DNA of 28,769 bases from Rhodanobacter sp. (GCA_026193555.1 JAPHUU010000293.1:1-28769), one strand, 5' to 3'. Positions 7,079 through 15,603 are shown, counted from the first letter of the stretch. The notes: generated by a model from the letters alone, not told the origin. Numbers and translations are program-made.

Positions 7079-7198
7079 TCAGTGGATGCCGAGGATCAGG
7101 CCAAGCAGCAAGGCGCCCAGGGCCAGGGTGATCCGCAGCGGTTCGAAGTCGCGCAGCTCGGCATTCGGGTCGCGCTCGGGGAAGGGGGTTTTGGGCAT
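7079..7198 (-). CDS. Single-helix small membrane protein (39 aa), unknown
   Basis: The frame encodes MPKTPFPERDPNAELRDFEP, a charged, proline-containing N-terminus, followed by a hydrophobic helix (LRITLALGALLLGLILGIH) running to the C-terminus. That is a tail-anchored or single-span topology. GGAG lies 7 bases before the ATG on the minus strand. It is divergent from the response-regulator gene (ATG at 7374) and precedes the 44-codon frame by seven bases, so the two look like a small operon closed by the terminator at 6826-6853. The frame is open further upstream to 7423, but that extension has no ribosome site. I do not recognise a family. Confidence 0.6.
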   Translation of the reverse strand: MPKTPFPERDPNAELRDFEPLRITLALGALLLGLILGIH

Positions 7199-7373
7199 GA
7201 TCGGGCTCCGTGGGTCCTGCAGGGTTCCCATCAAACAGCCGGCCGCGGCGCTGGCGCCGGCAGCTTCGGGCCGTCTTGCCGCTGGCTTGTGGCAAAACGC
7301 GGGCAGGTGCACCGGACGGCTTGCGCACCGGCGGTCCGCATAGCACCCTGCATGCACCACACAGGAGCGCGCC

Positions 7374-8063
7374 ATGGGCCGCAGTATTGCCATCGTCGAA
7401 GACGAGCCGTTGATCCGCGCCAACTATGTCGAGGCGCTCAACCGTTTCGGTTATGACGCCCGCGGCTACGGCTCGCGGCAGGAGGCATCCAGTGCGTTTG
7501 CGATGCGGCTGCCGGAGCTGGTGATCATCGACATCGGCCTCGGCGACGAACCGGAGGGTGGCTTCGACCTGTGCCGCGAACTGCGCGCGGTATCGTCGAC
7601 CCTGCCGCTGATCTTCCTCACTGCACACGATTCCGACTTCGACGTGATCTCCGGCCTGCGCCTGGGTGCCGATGATTACCTCAGCAAGGACACCAGCCTG
7701 CACCAGCTGGCGGCGCGCATTGCCGCATTGTTCCGGCGGATCGAATCGCTGAAGGCGCCAGCCTCCAGCGAGACGGTGATCGAACACGGTCCGCTGAAAA
7801 TGGAATCCGAGCGCATGCGGATCAGCTGGAACGGCGCCGAGGTACCGCTGACCGTCACCGAGTTCTGGATGGTGCACACCCTGATCCGCTTTCCCGGCCA
7901 TGTGAAGAACCGCGATCAACTGATGCGCGAGGCGGAACTTGTCGTCGACGATGCCACCATCACCTCGCACATCAAACGGATCCGCAAGAAGTTCATCGCG
8001 GTGGCGCCGGAGTTCGATGCGATCGAGACCGTGCATGGCGTGGGCTACCGGTGGAAGCCTTGA
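7374..8063 (+). CDS. OmpR-type response regulator (PdsR-like, 'dedicated sortase system' family)
   Basis: A 229-residue DNA-binding response regulator. The receiver domain (residues ~3-120) shows the acidic pair E9/D10, phospho-acceptor D53 in LVIIDIGLGD, T83 in IFLTAHD and K105. The C-terminal winged-helix domain (~135-229) has the LTVTEFWMVHTLIRFPGHVKNRDQLM and TSHIKRIRKKF elements of OmpR/PhoB proteins. The extended loop after D53 (GLGDEPEGGF) is what I associate with the family called proteobacterial dedicated sortase system response regulator. The ribosome site is AGGAG, 6 bases from the ATG. It overlaps the next gene, and a histidine kinase follows, so the three form an operon. Family naming is from memory. 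Confidence 0.88.
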   Translation: MGRSIAIVEDEPLIRANYVEALNRFGYDARGYGSRQEASSAFAMRLPELVIIDIGLGDEPEGGFDLCRELRAVSSTLPLIFLTAHDSDFDVISGLRLGADDYLSKDTSLHQLAARIAALFRRIESLKAPASSETVIEHGPLKMESERMRISWNGAEVPLTVTEFWMVHTLIRFPGHVKNRDQLMREAELVVDDATITSHIKRIRKKFIAVAPEFDAIETVHGVGYRWKP

Positions 8064-8662
8064 TCCGTCGCCTGCTGCCGGTGTTGGCGCTGGGCGCCTG
8101 GGCCGTGCTGGCGCATGCCGGCGGCGCGGACAGCGGACCCGGCGGCGGCGCGCTGGCGCACGGTGCGCGCGATGGCGACGCGCCGGCATGGGCGGTGACC
8201 GTTGATGCACCCAGCGGCTGGATCCGCGACTGCTGTACCTACGCGCGGGCGATCGGTGTCGATGCCGTGCTCTACCAGGGCGAATGGAGCGGCAAGCCGC
8301 AGCGGGTGATCGTGCTCAATGTGACGTCGCGCAAACTGACCAACCTGGCCGACGAGGTGCAGGCCGACCGAAGGCGCTACCGGCAGCTTGATCCGGCCGC
8401 GAAGCTCACTCCACTGACCGTGCGGCACCGAACCATGCCCTGCCAGGCCACGACCTATCAGGGCAGCGATCACATCGACGATGTGGTGGTGCTGTGCGAT
8501 CCCGGCAAGGCGAGCGGTGTCCGCCTGAGCTGGTCGGTGAGCTTCGATGATGGCGATCCCTCGCGGTGCGCCCTGCTGGATGACTTCATGCGCGTGGTGC
8601 TGACGTCGCGCTACCTGCGCGACGTGCCGCCGGCGACGCACGCATCCGCCCATGGCGGTTGA
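8051..8662 (+). CDS. Secreted/periplasmic protein encoded between regulator and kinase
   Basis: 203 residues from a GTG at 8051 that overlaps the regulator's end by 13 bases; a TTG at 8060 in the TTGA overlap with the stop is an alternative start. Residues 1-23 are a signal peptide (RRLLPVLALGAWAVLAHAGG). The mature part has no membrane segment, about five cysteines (including a CC pair in WIRDCCTYARAIG and C in VVVLCDPG) and mixed alpha/beta character. I do not recognise the family. Its place between response regulator and sensor kinase suggests a periplasmic accessory that modulates the kinase or binds its ligand; this is inference from position alone. Confidence 0.72.
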   Translation: MEALIRRLLPVLALGAWAVLAHAGGADSGPGGGALAHGARDGDAPAWAVTVDAPSGWIRDCCTYARAIGVDAVLYQGEWSGKPQRVIVLNVTSRKLTNLADEVQADRRRYRQLDPAAKLTPLTVRHRTMPCQATTYQGSDHIDDVVVLCDPGKASGVRLSWSVSFDDGDPSRCALLDDFMRVVLTSRYLRDVPPATHASAHGG

Positions 8663-8694
8663 TCGCAGCTCGTGACGATGCCTGTCTCCAGCCG

Positions 8695-10710
8695 ATGAGC
8701 CTGCGCCGAAAACTGCTGCTGGTTGCGCTGTGCACGCTGGCCCTGCCGATCGCCGGCTGGCTGTATGTGCGGCAGATGGAGATGCTGTTGCGCGATGGTC
8801 AGGCGCAGGCCCTTCTGGCATCGGCTCGGGCGGTGGCCCGCAGCCTGGTGGTGACCGGTGCGGTGCCGCAGGAGCAGGGCAGGGGCTGGTATGTGCAGCA
8901 GGCGGCGAACCCGATCACCGTGGATGGTTACGCCGATGACTGGGCACCACTGACACCCTGGAGCCAGTCACTGGATCGGCGCGGCAAGCTGCTGCTGGCC
9001 GAGGACAGCGATGGGCTGTACCTGTATGTCGACATTTCCGATACACGGCGCAGCCGTGCCGATGCCGATGACGTGAATGCGCTGGCGGCGGATCACTTGA
9101 TCCTGGTCCTCGCCAATGACGGCGGGCAGCGACGTTACCTGCTCGCCAGCGCAGCGCCCGGACCGTTCACCGCGCGACCCCTCGATTCTCCGGTGAGCGG
9201 CCTGCCCGACGTGCTGAACGCACAATGGCAGGAGGATGGCAGCGGCTATCGGGTCGAACTGCAGCTGCCGCGCAACGCGCCGATTCGCACGCTGGGCGTC
9301 GGCGTGTTTGATGCAGCGACCGGCGGCGATCCACTGGCGGCCGATACGCGGCCGCTGCTGCAGTATTCAGCCACGCTCTCCGGCGAGCTGGCAAAACTGG
9401 CGCCGGATCGGGTGCAGGCGCGGGTGCTGTCGGCACAGGGCTGGTTGCTGGCGCGCAGCGGACGACTGAATACCGCACCCGGCACCGACGGCCAGCCCGG
9501 CTGGTTTGCCTCGATGGTGTACCGCTCACTGCTGGCAACCCGACTGGAGGACGCAAACCCGTGGTCGCAGGATGTGCCACGACTGGATACCCGCGAAGTG
9601 GGCGACGCGCTGGCCGGTCGGCCGGTGAGCGTGTGGCGCAGCGGCGAGGAGCGCGGCAGCGTGGTGCTGACCGCGGCGGTGCCGATCAAGCATGCAGGTC
9701 GGGTCGATGGTGTGCTGCTGCTGGAACAGGCCAGCCGCAGCGTACCGTTGCTGGCCAGCCGGGCGCTGTTCGGACTGCTGCTCACCAGTTTTGCCGTATT
9801 GCTGGTGGCTGGCGGCATCCTGCTGACGTTTGCCACGCGGCTCAGTCTTCGTCTGGCCCGGTTGCGCAATGCGGCCGAGCGCGCCCAGCTCAACGACGGC
9901 CGTCTGGACGGCGTGTTCGAGCGCGGCCGGTTTCCGATGATCGATGCGCCGGACGAGATCGGCGACTTGGCACGCAGCTTCGAGCGGTTGTTCGAGGTGG
10001 TCGGCAGTTACACCGACTACCTGCACACGCTGGCCTCCAAGCTGTCGCATGAGCTCAACACCCCGCTGGCGATCGTCAAGTCGTCGCTGGACAACCTCGA
10101 GCAAGCCGAACTCTCACCCGAGGCACAGCCCTATCTTGCGCGAGCCCGCGATGGCGTGGCGCGGCTAGGTGCGCTGGTGCGCGCGATGAGCGAGGCGAGC
10201 CGGATGGAGCGCGCGATCTCCGCGGCCGAACCGGAGGACGTCGATCTTCGCGACGTGGTGCGGGGTTGCGCGGAGGCCTACCGGGCGCTGATCGGCAGAC
10301 GGCGACTCGAATGCATGCTGCCGGACGCCCCGCTGCAGGTGCACTGCGCGCCCGAGCTTGTCGCCCAGGCGCTGGACAAGCTGCTGGACAACGCGTTGTC
10401 GTTCACGCCGGAGCAGGGATGGTTGCGGCTCGTGCTGCGTGCCGGCGACGACGGCGTCGAGATCGAGCTGGCCAACCAGGGGCCGCCGTTGCCCGAAGCG
10501 ATGCAGGGCCGGTTGTTCGACTCGCTGGTCAGCCTGCGCGACAAGGCCACGCCGGGCGAGGCGCCGCATCTGGGTCTGGGCCTTTATGTGGTGCGACTGG
10601 TGGCCGAGCGCCATGGCGGGATGGCTGCCGCGCGCAACCTCGAGGATGGCAGTGGCGTGGCGTTTGTCCTGCAATTGCGCGGCATGCCGCGACCGCGGCT
10701 GGGTGGCTGA
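8695..10710 (+). CDS. Sensor histidine kinase with CBM9/DOMON-like periplasmic domain (PdsS-like)
   Basis: A 671-residue inner-membrane sensor kinase. TM1 (~5-25) and TM2 (~357-380) enclose a large periplasmic region. Its first part (~60-210) reads like a CBM9/DOMON fold: ITVDGYADDWAPL, LLLAEDSDGLYLYVDISDT and ADHLILVLAND. A HAMP linker precedes the HisKA segment with H452 in KLSHELNTPLAIVKSSLDNL. The HATPase domain has LLDNALSFTPEQG and HLGLGLYVVRLVAERHGG. The ATG at 8695 is used because it immediately precedes the MSLRRKLLL anchor; a TTG at 8659 is possible. The layout matches the kinase family named for proteobacterial dedicated sortase systems, but no sortase or LPXTG protein is in this window. 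The ligand is unknown; a sugar or haem-like ligand is inference from the fold. Confidence 0.9.
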   Translation: MSLRRKLLLVALCTLALPIAGWLYVRQMEMLLRDGQAQALLASARAVARSLVVTGAVPQEQGRGWYVQQAANPITVDGYADDWAPLTPWSQSLDRRGKLLLAEDSDGLYLYVDISDTRRSRADADDVNALAADHLILVLANDGGQRRYLLASAAPGPFTARPLDSPVSGLPDVLNAQWQEDGSGYRVELQLPRNAPIRTLGVGVFDAATGGDPLAADTRPLLQYSATLSGELAKLAPDRVQARVLSAQGWLLARSGRLNTAPGTDGQPGWFASMVYRSLLATRLEDANPWSQDVPRLDTREVGDALAGRPVSVWRSGEERGSVVLTAAVPIKHAGRVDGVLLLEQASRSVPLLASRALFGLLLTSFAVLLVAGGILLTFATRLSLRLARLRNAAERAQLNDGRLDGVFERGRFPMIDAPDEIGDLARSFERLFEVVGSYTDYLHTLASKLSHELNTPLAIVKSSLDNLEQAELSPEAQPYLARARDGVARLGALVRAMSEASRMERAISAAEPEDVDLRDVVRGCAEAYRALIGRRRLECMLPDAPLQVHCAPELVAQALDKLLDNALSFTPEQGWLRLVLRAGDDGVEIELANQGPPLPEAMQGRLFDSLVSLRDKATPGEAPHLGLGLYVVRLVAERHGGMAAARNLEDGSGVAFVLQLRGMPRPRLGG

Positions 10711-10724
10711 GGTCGAGCTTGCCC

Positions 10725-10730
10725 TACAAT
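10725..10730 (+). promoter_or_regulatory. Possible trpE -10 element
   Basis: TACAAT (5 of 6 to consensus) lies just after the kinase stop and about 36 bases before the trpE GTG. The -35 region (GTGGCT at 10703-10708) is weak. It would let trpE be transcribed independently of the kinase operon. Confidence 0.4.
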
Positions 10731-10766
10731 GGCCGCTTCCATGGTTTGGCCATCCGGATCCCACAC

Positions 10767-12242
10767 GTGATTTCCCGAGACGAATTCGACGCGCTGGCCG
10801 CCAAGGGCCACACGCGCATTCCGCTGGTGCGCGAGGTGTTCTCCGACCTCGACACCCCGCTGTCGGTGTACCTGAAACTGGCTGACGGCGCGTACACCTT
10901 CCTGCTCGAGTCGGTCGAGGGCGGCGCCACCTGGGGCCGGTACTCGATCATCGGCCTGCCGGCGAAGCGGGTGTACCGCCTGCGTGGCCATGAGCTGGAG
11001 GTGGAGGATGCGGGCGAGGTTACCGAGCGCCGCCATCTGGACGACCCGCTGGCCGAGATCGAGCTGCTGCGTCAGCAGTACGACGTGCCACGGTTGCCGC
11101 AGCTGCCCGCATTCAGCGGTGGTCTGGTGGGCTACTTCGGTTTCGAGACGATCGGCTACATCGAGCCGCGGCTGGCGCAGTGGGATCGCCCCGACGAGCT
11201 GGGCACGCCCGACGTGCTGTTGATGCTGGCCGAGGAAGTGGCGGTATTCGACAACCTCAAGGGCCGGCTGTACCTCATCGTGCATGCCGATCCGTCGCAG
11301 CCGCAGGCCTACGCCACGGCGCAGCGACGGCTCGACGCGCTGGTCTACCGGCTGCGTCAGGGCGGCGCCTCGTACCCGCAGCTGACCCAGTCGGTCGCGC
11401 TGGACGAGAGCGACTTCAAGTCCTCCTTCACCAGGGAGGAGTTCGAGGCGATGGTCGAGCGCGCCAAGGAGTACATCCGTGCCGGTGACATCTTCCAGGT
11501 GGTGCCGTCGCAGCGGCTCAGCGTCGGTTTCCATGCGCGCCCGGTCGACGTGTACCGTGCGCTGCGCGCACTGAATCCGTCGCCGTACATGTATTTCTTC
11601 GACCTCGGCGCCACCCAGATCGTGGGTTCGTCGCCGGAGATCCTGGCGCGGCTCAAGGATGGCAAGGTGGTGGTGCGTCCGCTGGCCGGTACGCGCCGGC
11701 GCGGCGCCACGGACGAGGAAGACCAGGCGCTGGAAACCGAGCTGCTGGCCGATCCCAAGGAGCGTGCCGAGCACGTGATGCTGATCGACCTTGGCCGCAA
11801 CGACATCGGCCGGATCAGCGAGACCGGCAGCGTCGAAGTGAGCGAGTCGTTCGTGGTCGAGCGCTACTCGCACGTGATGCATATCGTCTCCCAGGTACAA
11901 GGTACGGCCAAGGCCAACCTCAGCTACATGGACGTGCTCAAGGCCACGTTTCCGGCCGGCACGCTCTCTGGTGCACCGAAGATTCGCGCGCTGGAGATCA
12001 TCCAGGAACTGGAACCGTGCAAGCGCAACATCTACGCTGGCGCGATCGGCTGGATCGGCTGGTGGGGCGACGCCGATACCGCGATCGCGATCCGCACTGC
12101 GGTGATCCAGGGCGGTCGCCTGCATGTGCAGGCGGGCGCCGGCATCGTCTACGACTCCGATCCCGCCGCCGAGTGGGAGGAAACGATGAGCAAGGGGCGC
12201 GCGCTGTTCCGCGCGGTGGCGCAGGCTGCAAAGGGCCTGTAG
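10767..12242 (+). CDS. trpE: Anthranilate synthase component I
   Basis: The catalytic subunit that turns chorismate and ammonia (or glutamine via TrpG) into anthranilate, the first committed step to tryptophan. 491 residues, normal length. The N-terminal domain holds the LLES motif (46-49), the tryptophan feedback-binding site. The chorismate-binding domain contains EYIRAGDIFQVVPSQR, SPEILARL, RPLAGTRRRG, HVMLIDLGRNDIGR and TFPAGTLSGAPKIRA. The GTG at 10767 (VISRDEFDAL) is chosen because the conserved N-terminus starts there; the frame upstream is a shadow of the kinase gene. trpE is 56 bases after the kinase stop and separated from trpGDC by a small gene and a structured gap, so regulation of the two parts may differ. 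No leader peptide or attenuator is seen. Confidence 0.97.
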   Translation: MISRDEFDALAAKGHTRIPLVREVFSDLDTPLSVYLKLADGAYTFLLESVEGGATWGRYSIIGLPAKRVYRLRGHELEVEDAGEVTERRHLDDPLAEIELLRQQYDVPRLPQLPAFSGGLVGYFGFETIGYIEPRLAQWDRPDELGTPDVLLMLAEEVAVFDNLKGRLYLIVHADPSQPQAYATAQRRLDALVYRLRQGGASYPQLTQSVALDESDFKSSFTREEFEAMVERAKEYIRAGDIFQVVPSQRLSVGFHARPVDVYRALRALNPSPYMYFFDLGATQIVGSSPEILARLKDGKVVVRPLAGTRRRGATDEEDQALETELLADPKERAEHVMLIDLGRNDIGRISETGSVEVSESFVVERYSHVMHIVSQVQGTAKANLSYMDVLKATFPAGTLSGAPKIRALEIIQELEPCKRNIYAGAIGWIGWWGDADTAIAIRTAVIQGGRLHVQAGAGIVYDSDPAAEWEETMSKGRALFRAVAQAAKGL

Positions 12243-12380
12243 AGCTCTGCCCGGACCCAATCATTCAAGATATGCACCGCCCTGCCGCTATCGGGGAGAA
12301 CACGTTCACATTGCGGAACTGCCGCCTTGAGTGCACCTGATCTCAGTCGTCAACCCTATAGTCGTCCCCCGGCAAAACGG

Positions 12381-12749
12381 ATGGTTGACCCGCAGCGCAT
12401 GAACTGGCTGTGGCGTCTGATCTGGGAAGTGGCTGGCTTGCAGCCGACAGAGCTGGTCGATGCCTTGCACGCCATGCGTATCCCGGTCGATCAGCGCCTG
12501 GTGCGAAGCTGGCTGCTCGACAACAGGGATGAGCGCTTCTCCACGATGTCGATGACCGAGATCGAACGCAACCTGCGTGCAATTGCCGCGTTGCGGCATG
12601 CCAGGCGCGAAGCGGCAGGAAAGCCTCCGCTGCCCGCCGCCAAGCCAGCCGAGCCGGTCACGCCGGCGGATGATTCGACGGCAGCCCCCGAATATCAGGT
12701 CTATGCCGCCCTGGCTGCGGAACTGGCGGCCCGGGCCCAAGACGATTGA
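12381..12749 (+). CDS. Small protein of unknown function between trpE and trpG
   Basis: Starting at the ATG at 12381 the product has 122 residues; a TTG at 12327 would add 18. The N-terminal two-thirds (MNWLWRLIWEVAGLQPTELV, then LVRSWLLDNRDERFSTMSMT and EIERNLRAIAALRHARR) is helical. It loosely resembles one repeat of the DUF1456/YehS family, where a short helical unit ends in an S/AxWL element and a following NxLRG-like helix. The C-terminal third is Ala/Pro-rich and probably disordered. No membrane segment or catalytic motif is seen. The family suggestion is weak; the frame is supported by composition and by the otherwise gene-sized gap in an ordered operon region. Confidence 0.6.
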   Translation: MVDPQRMNWLWRLIWEVAGLQPTELVDALHAMRIPVDQRLVRSWLLDNRDERFSTMSMTEIERNLRAIAALRHARREAAGKPPLPAAKPAEPVTPADDSTAAPEYQVYAALAAELAARAQDD

Positions 12750-12777
12750 TGCGCGAAACACGCGGAGATTCTCCCCT

Positions 12778-12809
12778 CGCGATCCGATTCTGGCCGGATC
12801 GGGATCGCG
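12778..12809. other. Hairpin downstream of the small gene
   Basis: A perfect 8-bp stem, CGCGATCC (12778-12785) / GGATCGCG (12802-12809), lies about 28 bases after the stop at 12749. There is no T-run, so it is not a classical terminator. Apart from this hairpin and the promoter-like box at 12998, the 300-base gap 12750-13049 shows no gene. Confidence 0.45.
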
Positions 12810-12997
12810 GGCAGGCCGCCCGGGATTAATTCCCCAGTGGCGACATCCCCGCCGCAAGTGGGCAATGATTTTCCGGCCGCGGGTGACCTCGGTCGGCGGC
12901 ACGGGCCGGTTGTCGCAGAGCCAGACGAAGAACGAAGGTCGACAAGAATGCGATGCGCAGGGTTGACAGCGATCCGGCGGGCCCGCACTGCGCTCGC

Positions 12998-13003
12998 TAT
13001 AAT
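12998..13003 (+). promoter_or_regulatory. trpG -10 element (perfect TATAAT)
   Basis: TATAAT at 12998-13003 is placed to start transcription near 13010, about 40 bases before the trpG ATG. A perfect TTGACA (12963-12968) occurs upstream, but 29 bases separate the two boxes, too far for a normal sigma-70 promoter. The hexamer at the correct distance (CGGCGG, 12975-12980) is poor, so activation by a regulator or DNA distortion is possible. Confidence 0.55.
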
Positions 13004-13049
13004 GCCCGCTCGCCAACGGCCCCGGGCCGCCACGCCTGCAAGGCTAGCC

Positions 13050-13649
13050 ATGCTCCTGATGATCGACAACTACGACAGCTTCACCTTCAACCTCGTGCAG
13101 TATCTGGGCGAGCTGGGTCAGCAGGTGCAGGTGGTACGCAACGATGCGATCGACGTCGCCGGCATCCGCGCGCTGCGACCGTCGCACATCATGATCTCGC
13201 CGGGGCCCGGTACGCCCGACGATGCGGGTGTGTCGCTGGATGTGCTGCGCGAGCTTGGCAGCCAGATCCCGGTGTTCGGGGTGTGCCTGGGACATCAGGC
13301 GATCGGCCAGGCCTTCGGTGGCAAGGTGATCCGCGCAAAACAGATCATGCACGGCAAGACCTCGCCGGTACGTCATCGCGGGCAGGGCGTTTTTGCCGCA
13401 CTGCCGGATCCGTTCGAAGCGACACGCTATCACTCGCTGGTGGTGGAGCAATCCTCGCTGCCGGACTGCCTTGAAGTCACCGCCTGGACGGAAAACGCCG
13501 ACGGTTCGATCGACGAGATCATGGGTCTGCGGCACCGGACGCTGGCGGTGGAGGGAGTGCAGTTCCATCCCGAGTCGATCCTGACCCAGCACGGCCATGA
13601 CCTGCTGCGCAATTTCCTTGGTCTTCCTCTGCAGCGATTGGCGGCGTGA
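13050..13649 (+). CDS. trpG: Anthranilate synthase component II (glutamine amidotransferase)
   Basis: Class I glutamine amidotransferase that supplies ammonia to TrpE. 199 residues. Hallmarks: [20 protein letters not shown] at the N-terminus, ISPGPGTP (oxyanion region), nucleophile C79 in [16 protein letters not shown], and the C-terminal GVQFHPES with the catalytic His-x-Glu. The ATG at 13050 follows an AAGG ribosome site. The longer open frame to 12837 is rejected because nothing conserved precedes [10 protein letters not shown] and the -10 box lies inside it. The TGA overlaps the trpD ATG (TGATG at 13647-13651), so trpG and trpD are translationally coupled. Relatives called PabA share the fold and can serve both pathways. 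Confidence 0.96.
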   Translation: MLLMIDNYDSFTFNLVQYLGELGQQVQVVRNDAIDVAGIRALRPSHIMISPGPGTPDDAGVSLDVLRELGSQIPVFGVCLGHQAIGQAFGGKVIRAKQIMHGKTSPVRHRGQGVFAALPDPFEATRYHSLVVEQSSLPDCLEVTAWTENADGSIDEIMGLRHRTLAVEGVQFHPESILTQHGHDLLRNFLGLPLQRLAA

Positions 13650-14719
13650 TGGAGCCGCTTGGCGAGATCACCATCACCCCGCAGCAAGCGCTGCAGCGCA
13701 CGATCGAGCATCGCGAGATCTTCCATGACGAGATGATCGCGCTGATGCGCCAGATCATGCGCGGTGAAGTGAGTCCGCTGATGACTGCAGCGATCATCAC
13801 CGGCCTGCGGGTGAAGAAGGAAACGATAGGCGAGATCACCGGTGCGGCGCGGGTGATGCGCGAGTTGTCGGCCAAGGTACCGTCCACCGCGACCGATGCA
13901 ACCGACAAACGGCACCTGCTGGACATCGTCGGCACCGGCGGTGATGGCGCGTCCAGCTTCAACATTTCCACGGCCTCGATGTTTGTGGCTGCTGCCTCGG
14001 GCGCGCGGGTGGCCAAGCACGGAGGGCGCAGCGTGTCGTCCAAGTCGGGTAGTGCGGATGTGCTGGAGGCGCTGGGTGCATCGATCGACCTGACGCCGGC
14101 ACAGGTAGCGCAGTGCATGGCCGAAACCGACATCGGTTTCATGTTCGCGCCGAACCACCATCCGGCGATGAAGGTGGTGGCGCCGGTGCGCCGGGAAATG
14201 GGTGTGCGCACACTGTTCAATATCCTTGGCCCGCTGACCAACCCGGCCGATGCGCCGAACATCCTGATGGGCGTGTTCCATCCCGATCTCGTCGGCATCC
14301 AGATCCGGGTGCTGCAGGCACTCGGCGCGAAGCACGCGCTGGTGGTATGGGGACGGGATGGCATGGATGAAATATCGCTGGGTGCAGCAACCCTGGTCGG
14401 GGAGTTGCGCAACGGCGTGGTGCGCGAATACGAAATCGAGCCGGAGGACTTCGGTCTGGCGATGGCTTCCAGCCGCAACCTGCGGGTTGAGGGTGTGGCC
14501 GAGTCGAAGGCGATGCTGCTGGAGGTACTGGAGGGGCGCGCGGGTGTTCCGCATGACATCGTCTGCCTGAATGCCGGTGCGGCGCTGTATGCAGCCGATG
14601 TGGTCGATCGCATCGACGCGGGCATCGCCCTTGCGCGCGAAACGATTGCCAGCGGCGCGGCGCATGCCAAAATGCTGGCGTTCGTGGCGGCCACCCGGCG
14701 ACTGGCCACGATCACCTGA
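13649..14719 (+). CDS. trpD: Anthranilate phosphoribosyltransferase
   Basis: Transfers phosphoribosyl from PRPP to anthranilate in the second step of tryptophan synthesis. 356 residues. Recognisable are [19 protein letters not shown] (PRPP-binding GTGGD loop), [20 protein letters not shown], the [20 protein letters not shown] segment that contacts anthranilate, and [13 protein letters not shown]. The protein is monofunctional: no amidotransferase domain is fused to it, unlike the enterobacterial TrpGD. The ATG at 13649 overlaps the trpG stop; a GTG one codon earlier (13646) is an equivalent alternative. An 89-base gap leads to trpC with no clear promoter, so one trpGDC transcript is likely. 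Confidence 0.97.
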   Translation: MEPLGEITITPQQALQRTIEHREIFHDEMIALMRQIMRGEVSPLMTAAIITGLRVKKETIGEITGAARVMRELSAKVPSTATDATDKRHLLDIVGTGGDGASSFNISTASMFVAAASGARVAKHGGRSVSSKSGSADVLEALGASIDLTPAQVAQCMAETDIGFMFAPNHHPAMKVVAPVRREMGVRTLFNILGPLTNPADAPNILMGVFHPDLVGIQIRVLQALGAKHALVVWGRDGMDEISLGAATLVGELRNGVVREYEIEPEDFGLAMASSRNLRVEGVAESKAMLLEVLEGRAGVPHDIVCLNAGAALYAADVVDRIDAGIALARETIASGAAHAKMLAFVAATRRLATIT

Positions 14720-14808
14720 CGACCGTCCTGTGGAGTGGGTTCTGTGGTGCCATGCGAGCGGGACACCCTGTGCACTGGATGTGCGCTTTCATCGAATTGT
14801 GAGACGCC

Positions 14809-15603
14809 ATGACCGACATCCTCAGTCGTATTCTTGCCCGCAAGGCGGAAGAGATTGCCGAGCGCCGGGCAAAGCTGCCGCTGGCCGCACTCTCCGAGCG
14901 CATCGCGGGGTTGCCCGATACACGAGGTTTTGCGGCGGCGATCGAGGCGAAGATCGCTGCCGGTCTGCCGGCCGTGATCGCCGAGGTCAAGAAGGCCAGC
15001 CCGAGCAAGGGGGTGATCCGCGCGAATTTCGATCCGGTCGCGATCGCCAGGAGTTATGAGGCGGGTGGTGCGGCCTGCCTGTCCGTGCTTACCGACCGCG
15101 ATTTTTTCCAGGGCAGCGAGGCATTTTTGCAGCAGGCCCGTGCGGCCTGTTCGCTGCCGTTGCTGCGCAAGGACTTCATCATCGACCCGTATCAGGTGTA
15201 CGAGGCTCGTGCGATCGGCGCCGACTGCATCCTGCTGATTGTGTCCGCGCTGGACGACGACGTGCTGCTGCAACTGTCCCTGCTGGCGGCGGAACTCGAT
15301 CTGGATGTGCTGTGCGAAGTGCATGACGCGGAGGAGCTGGAGCGTGCACTGGCGCTGCCGGTGCCGCTGATCGGCGTCAACAATCGCAACCTGCGCAGCT
15401 TCGAGACATCGCTGGAAACCTCGCTGGCGCTGCAGGAGCTGATGGAGTACGACCGCGTGCTGGTGGCCGAGTCGGGCATTCACACCCCCGAAGATGTGGC
15501 ACGGTTGCGCGAGGGCGGCATCCAGGCCTTTCTGGTGGGCGAGGCGTTCATGCGCGCCGAGGATCCGGGGAGCGAGCTGCGACGGTTGTTCGCAGGGTCG
15601 TGA
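14809..15603 (+). CDS. trpC: Indole-3-glycerol phosphate synthase
   Basis: Closes the indole ring of 1-(2-carboxyphenylamino)-1-deoxyribulose 5-phosphate. 264 residues, a monofunctional TIM barrel without the TrpF domain found in E. coli TrpCF. Motifs: [33 protein letters not shown] with the catalytic lysines and glutamate region, [53 protein letters not shown] and [12 protein letters not shown]. Its TGA overlaps the GTG of the following HAD phosphatase (GTGA at 15600-15603). trpF, trpB and trpA are not in this window. Confidence 0.97.
   Translation: MTDILSRILARKAEEIAERRAKLPLAALSERIAGLPDTRGFAAAIEAKIAAGLPAVIAEVKKASPSKGVIRANFDPVAIARSYEAGGAACLSVLTDRDFFQGSEAFLQQARAACSLPLLRKDFIIDPYQVYEARAIGADCILLIVSALDDDVLLQLSLLAAELDLDVLCEVHDAEELERALALPVPLIGVNNRNLRSFETSLETSLALQELMEYDRVLVAESGIHTPEDVARLREGGIQAFLVGEAFMRAEDPGSELRRLFAGS

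Noticed and set aside
6887..7456. A 189-codon plus-strand frame over the small-protein region
   Set aside because: No ribosome site, it runs into the response-regulator gene in a different frame, and composition fits an antisense shadow. It remains a weak alternative to the minus-strand peptides.
10584..12260. A 558-codon minus-strand frame across trpE
   Set aside because: Antisense to trpE with no ribosome site or motif; high GC keeps this frame open.
14720..14808. Attenuator or leader peptide in the trpD-trpC gap
   Set aside because: No Trp-rich short frame, no paired terminator/antiterminator hairpins and no T-run were found.
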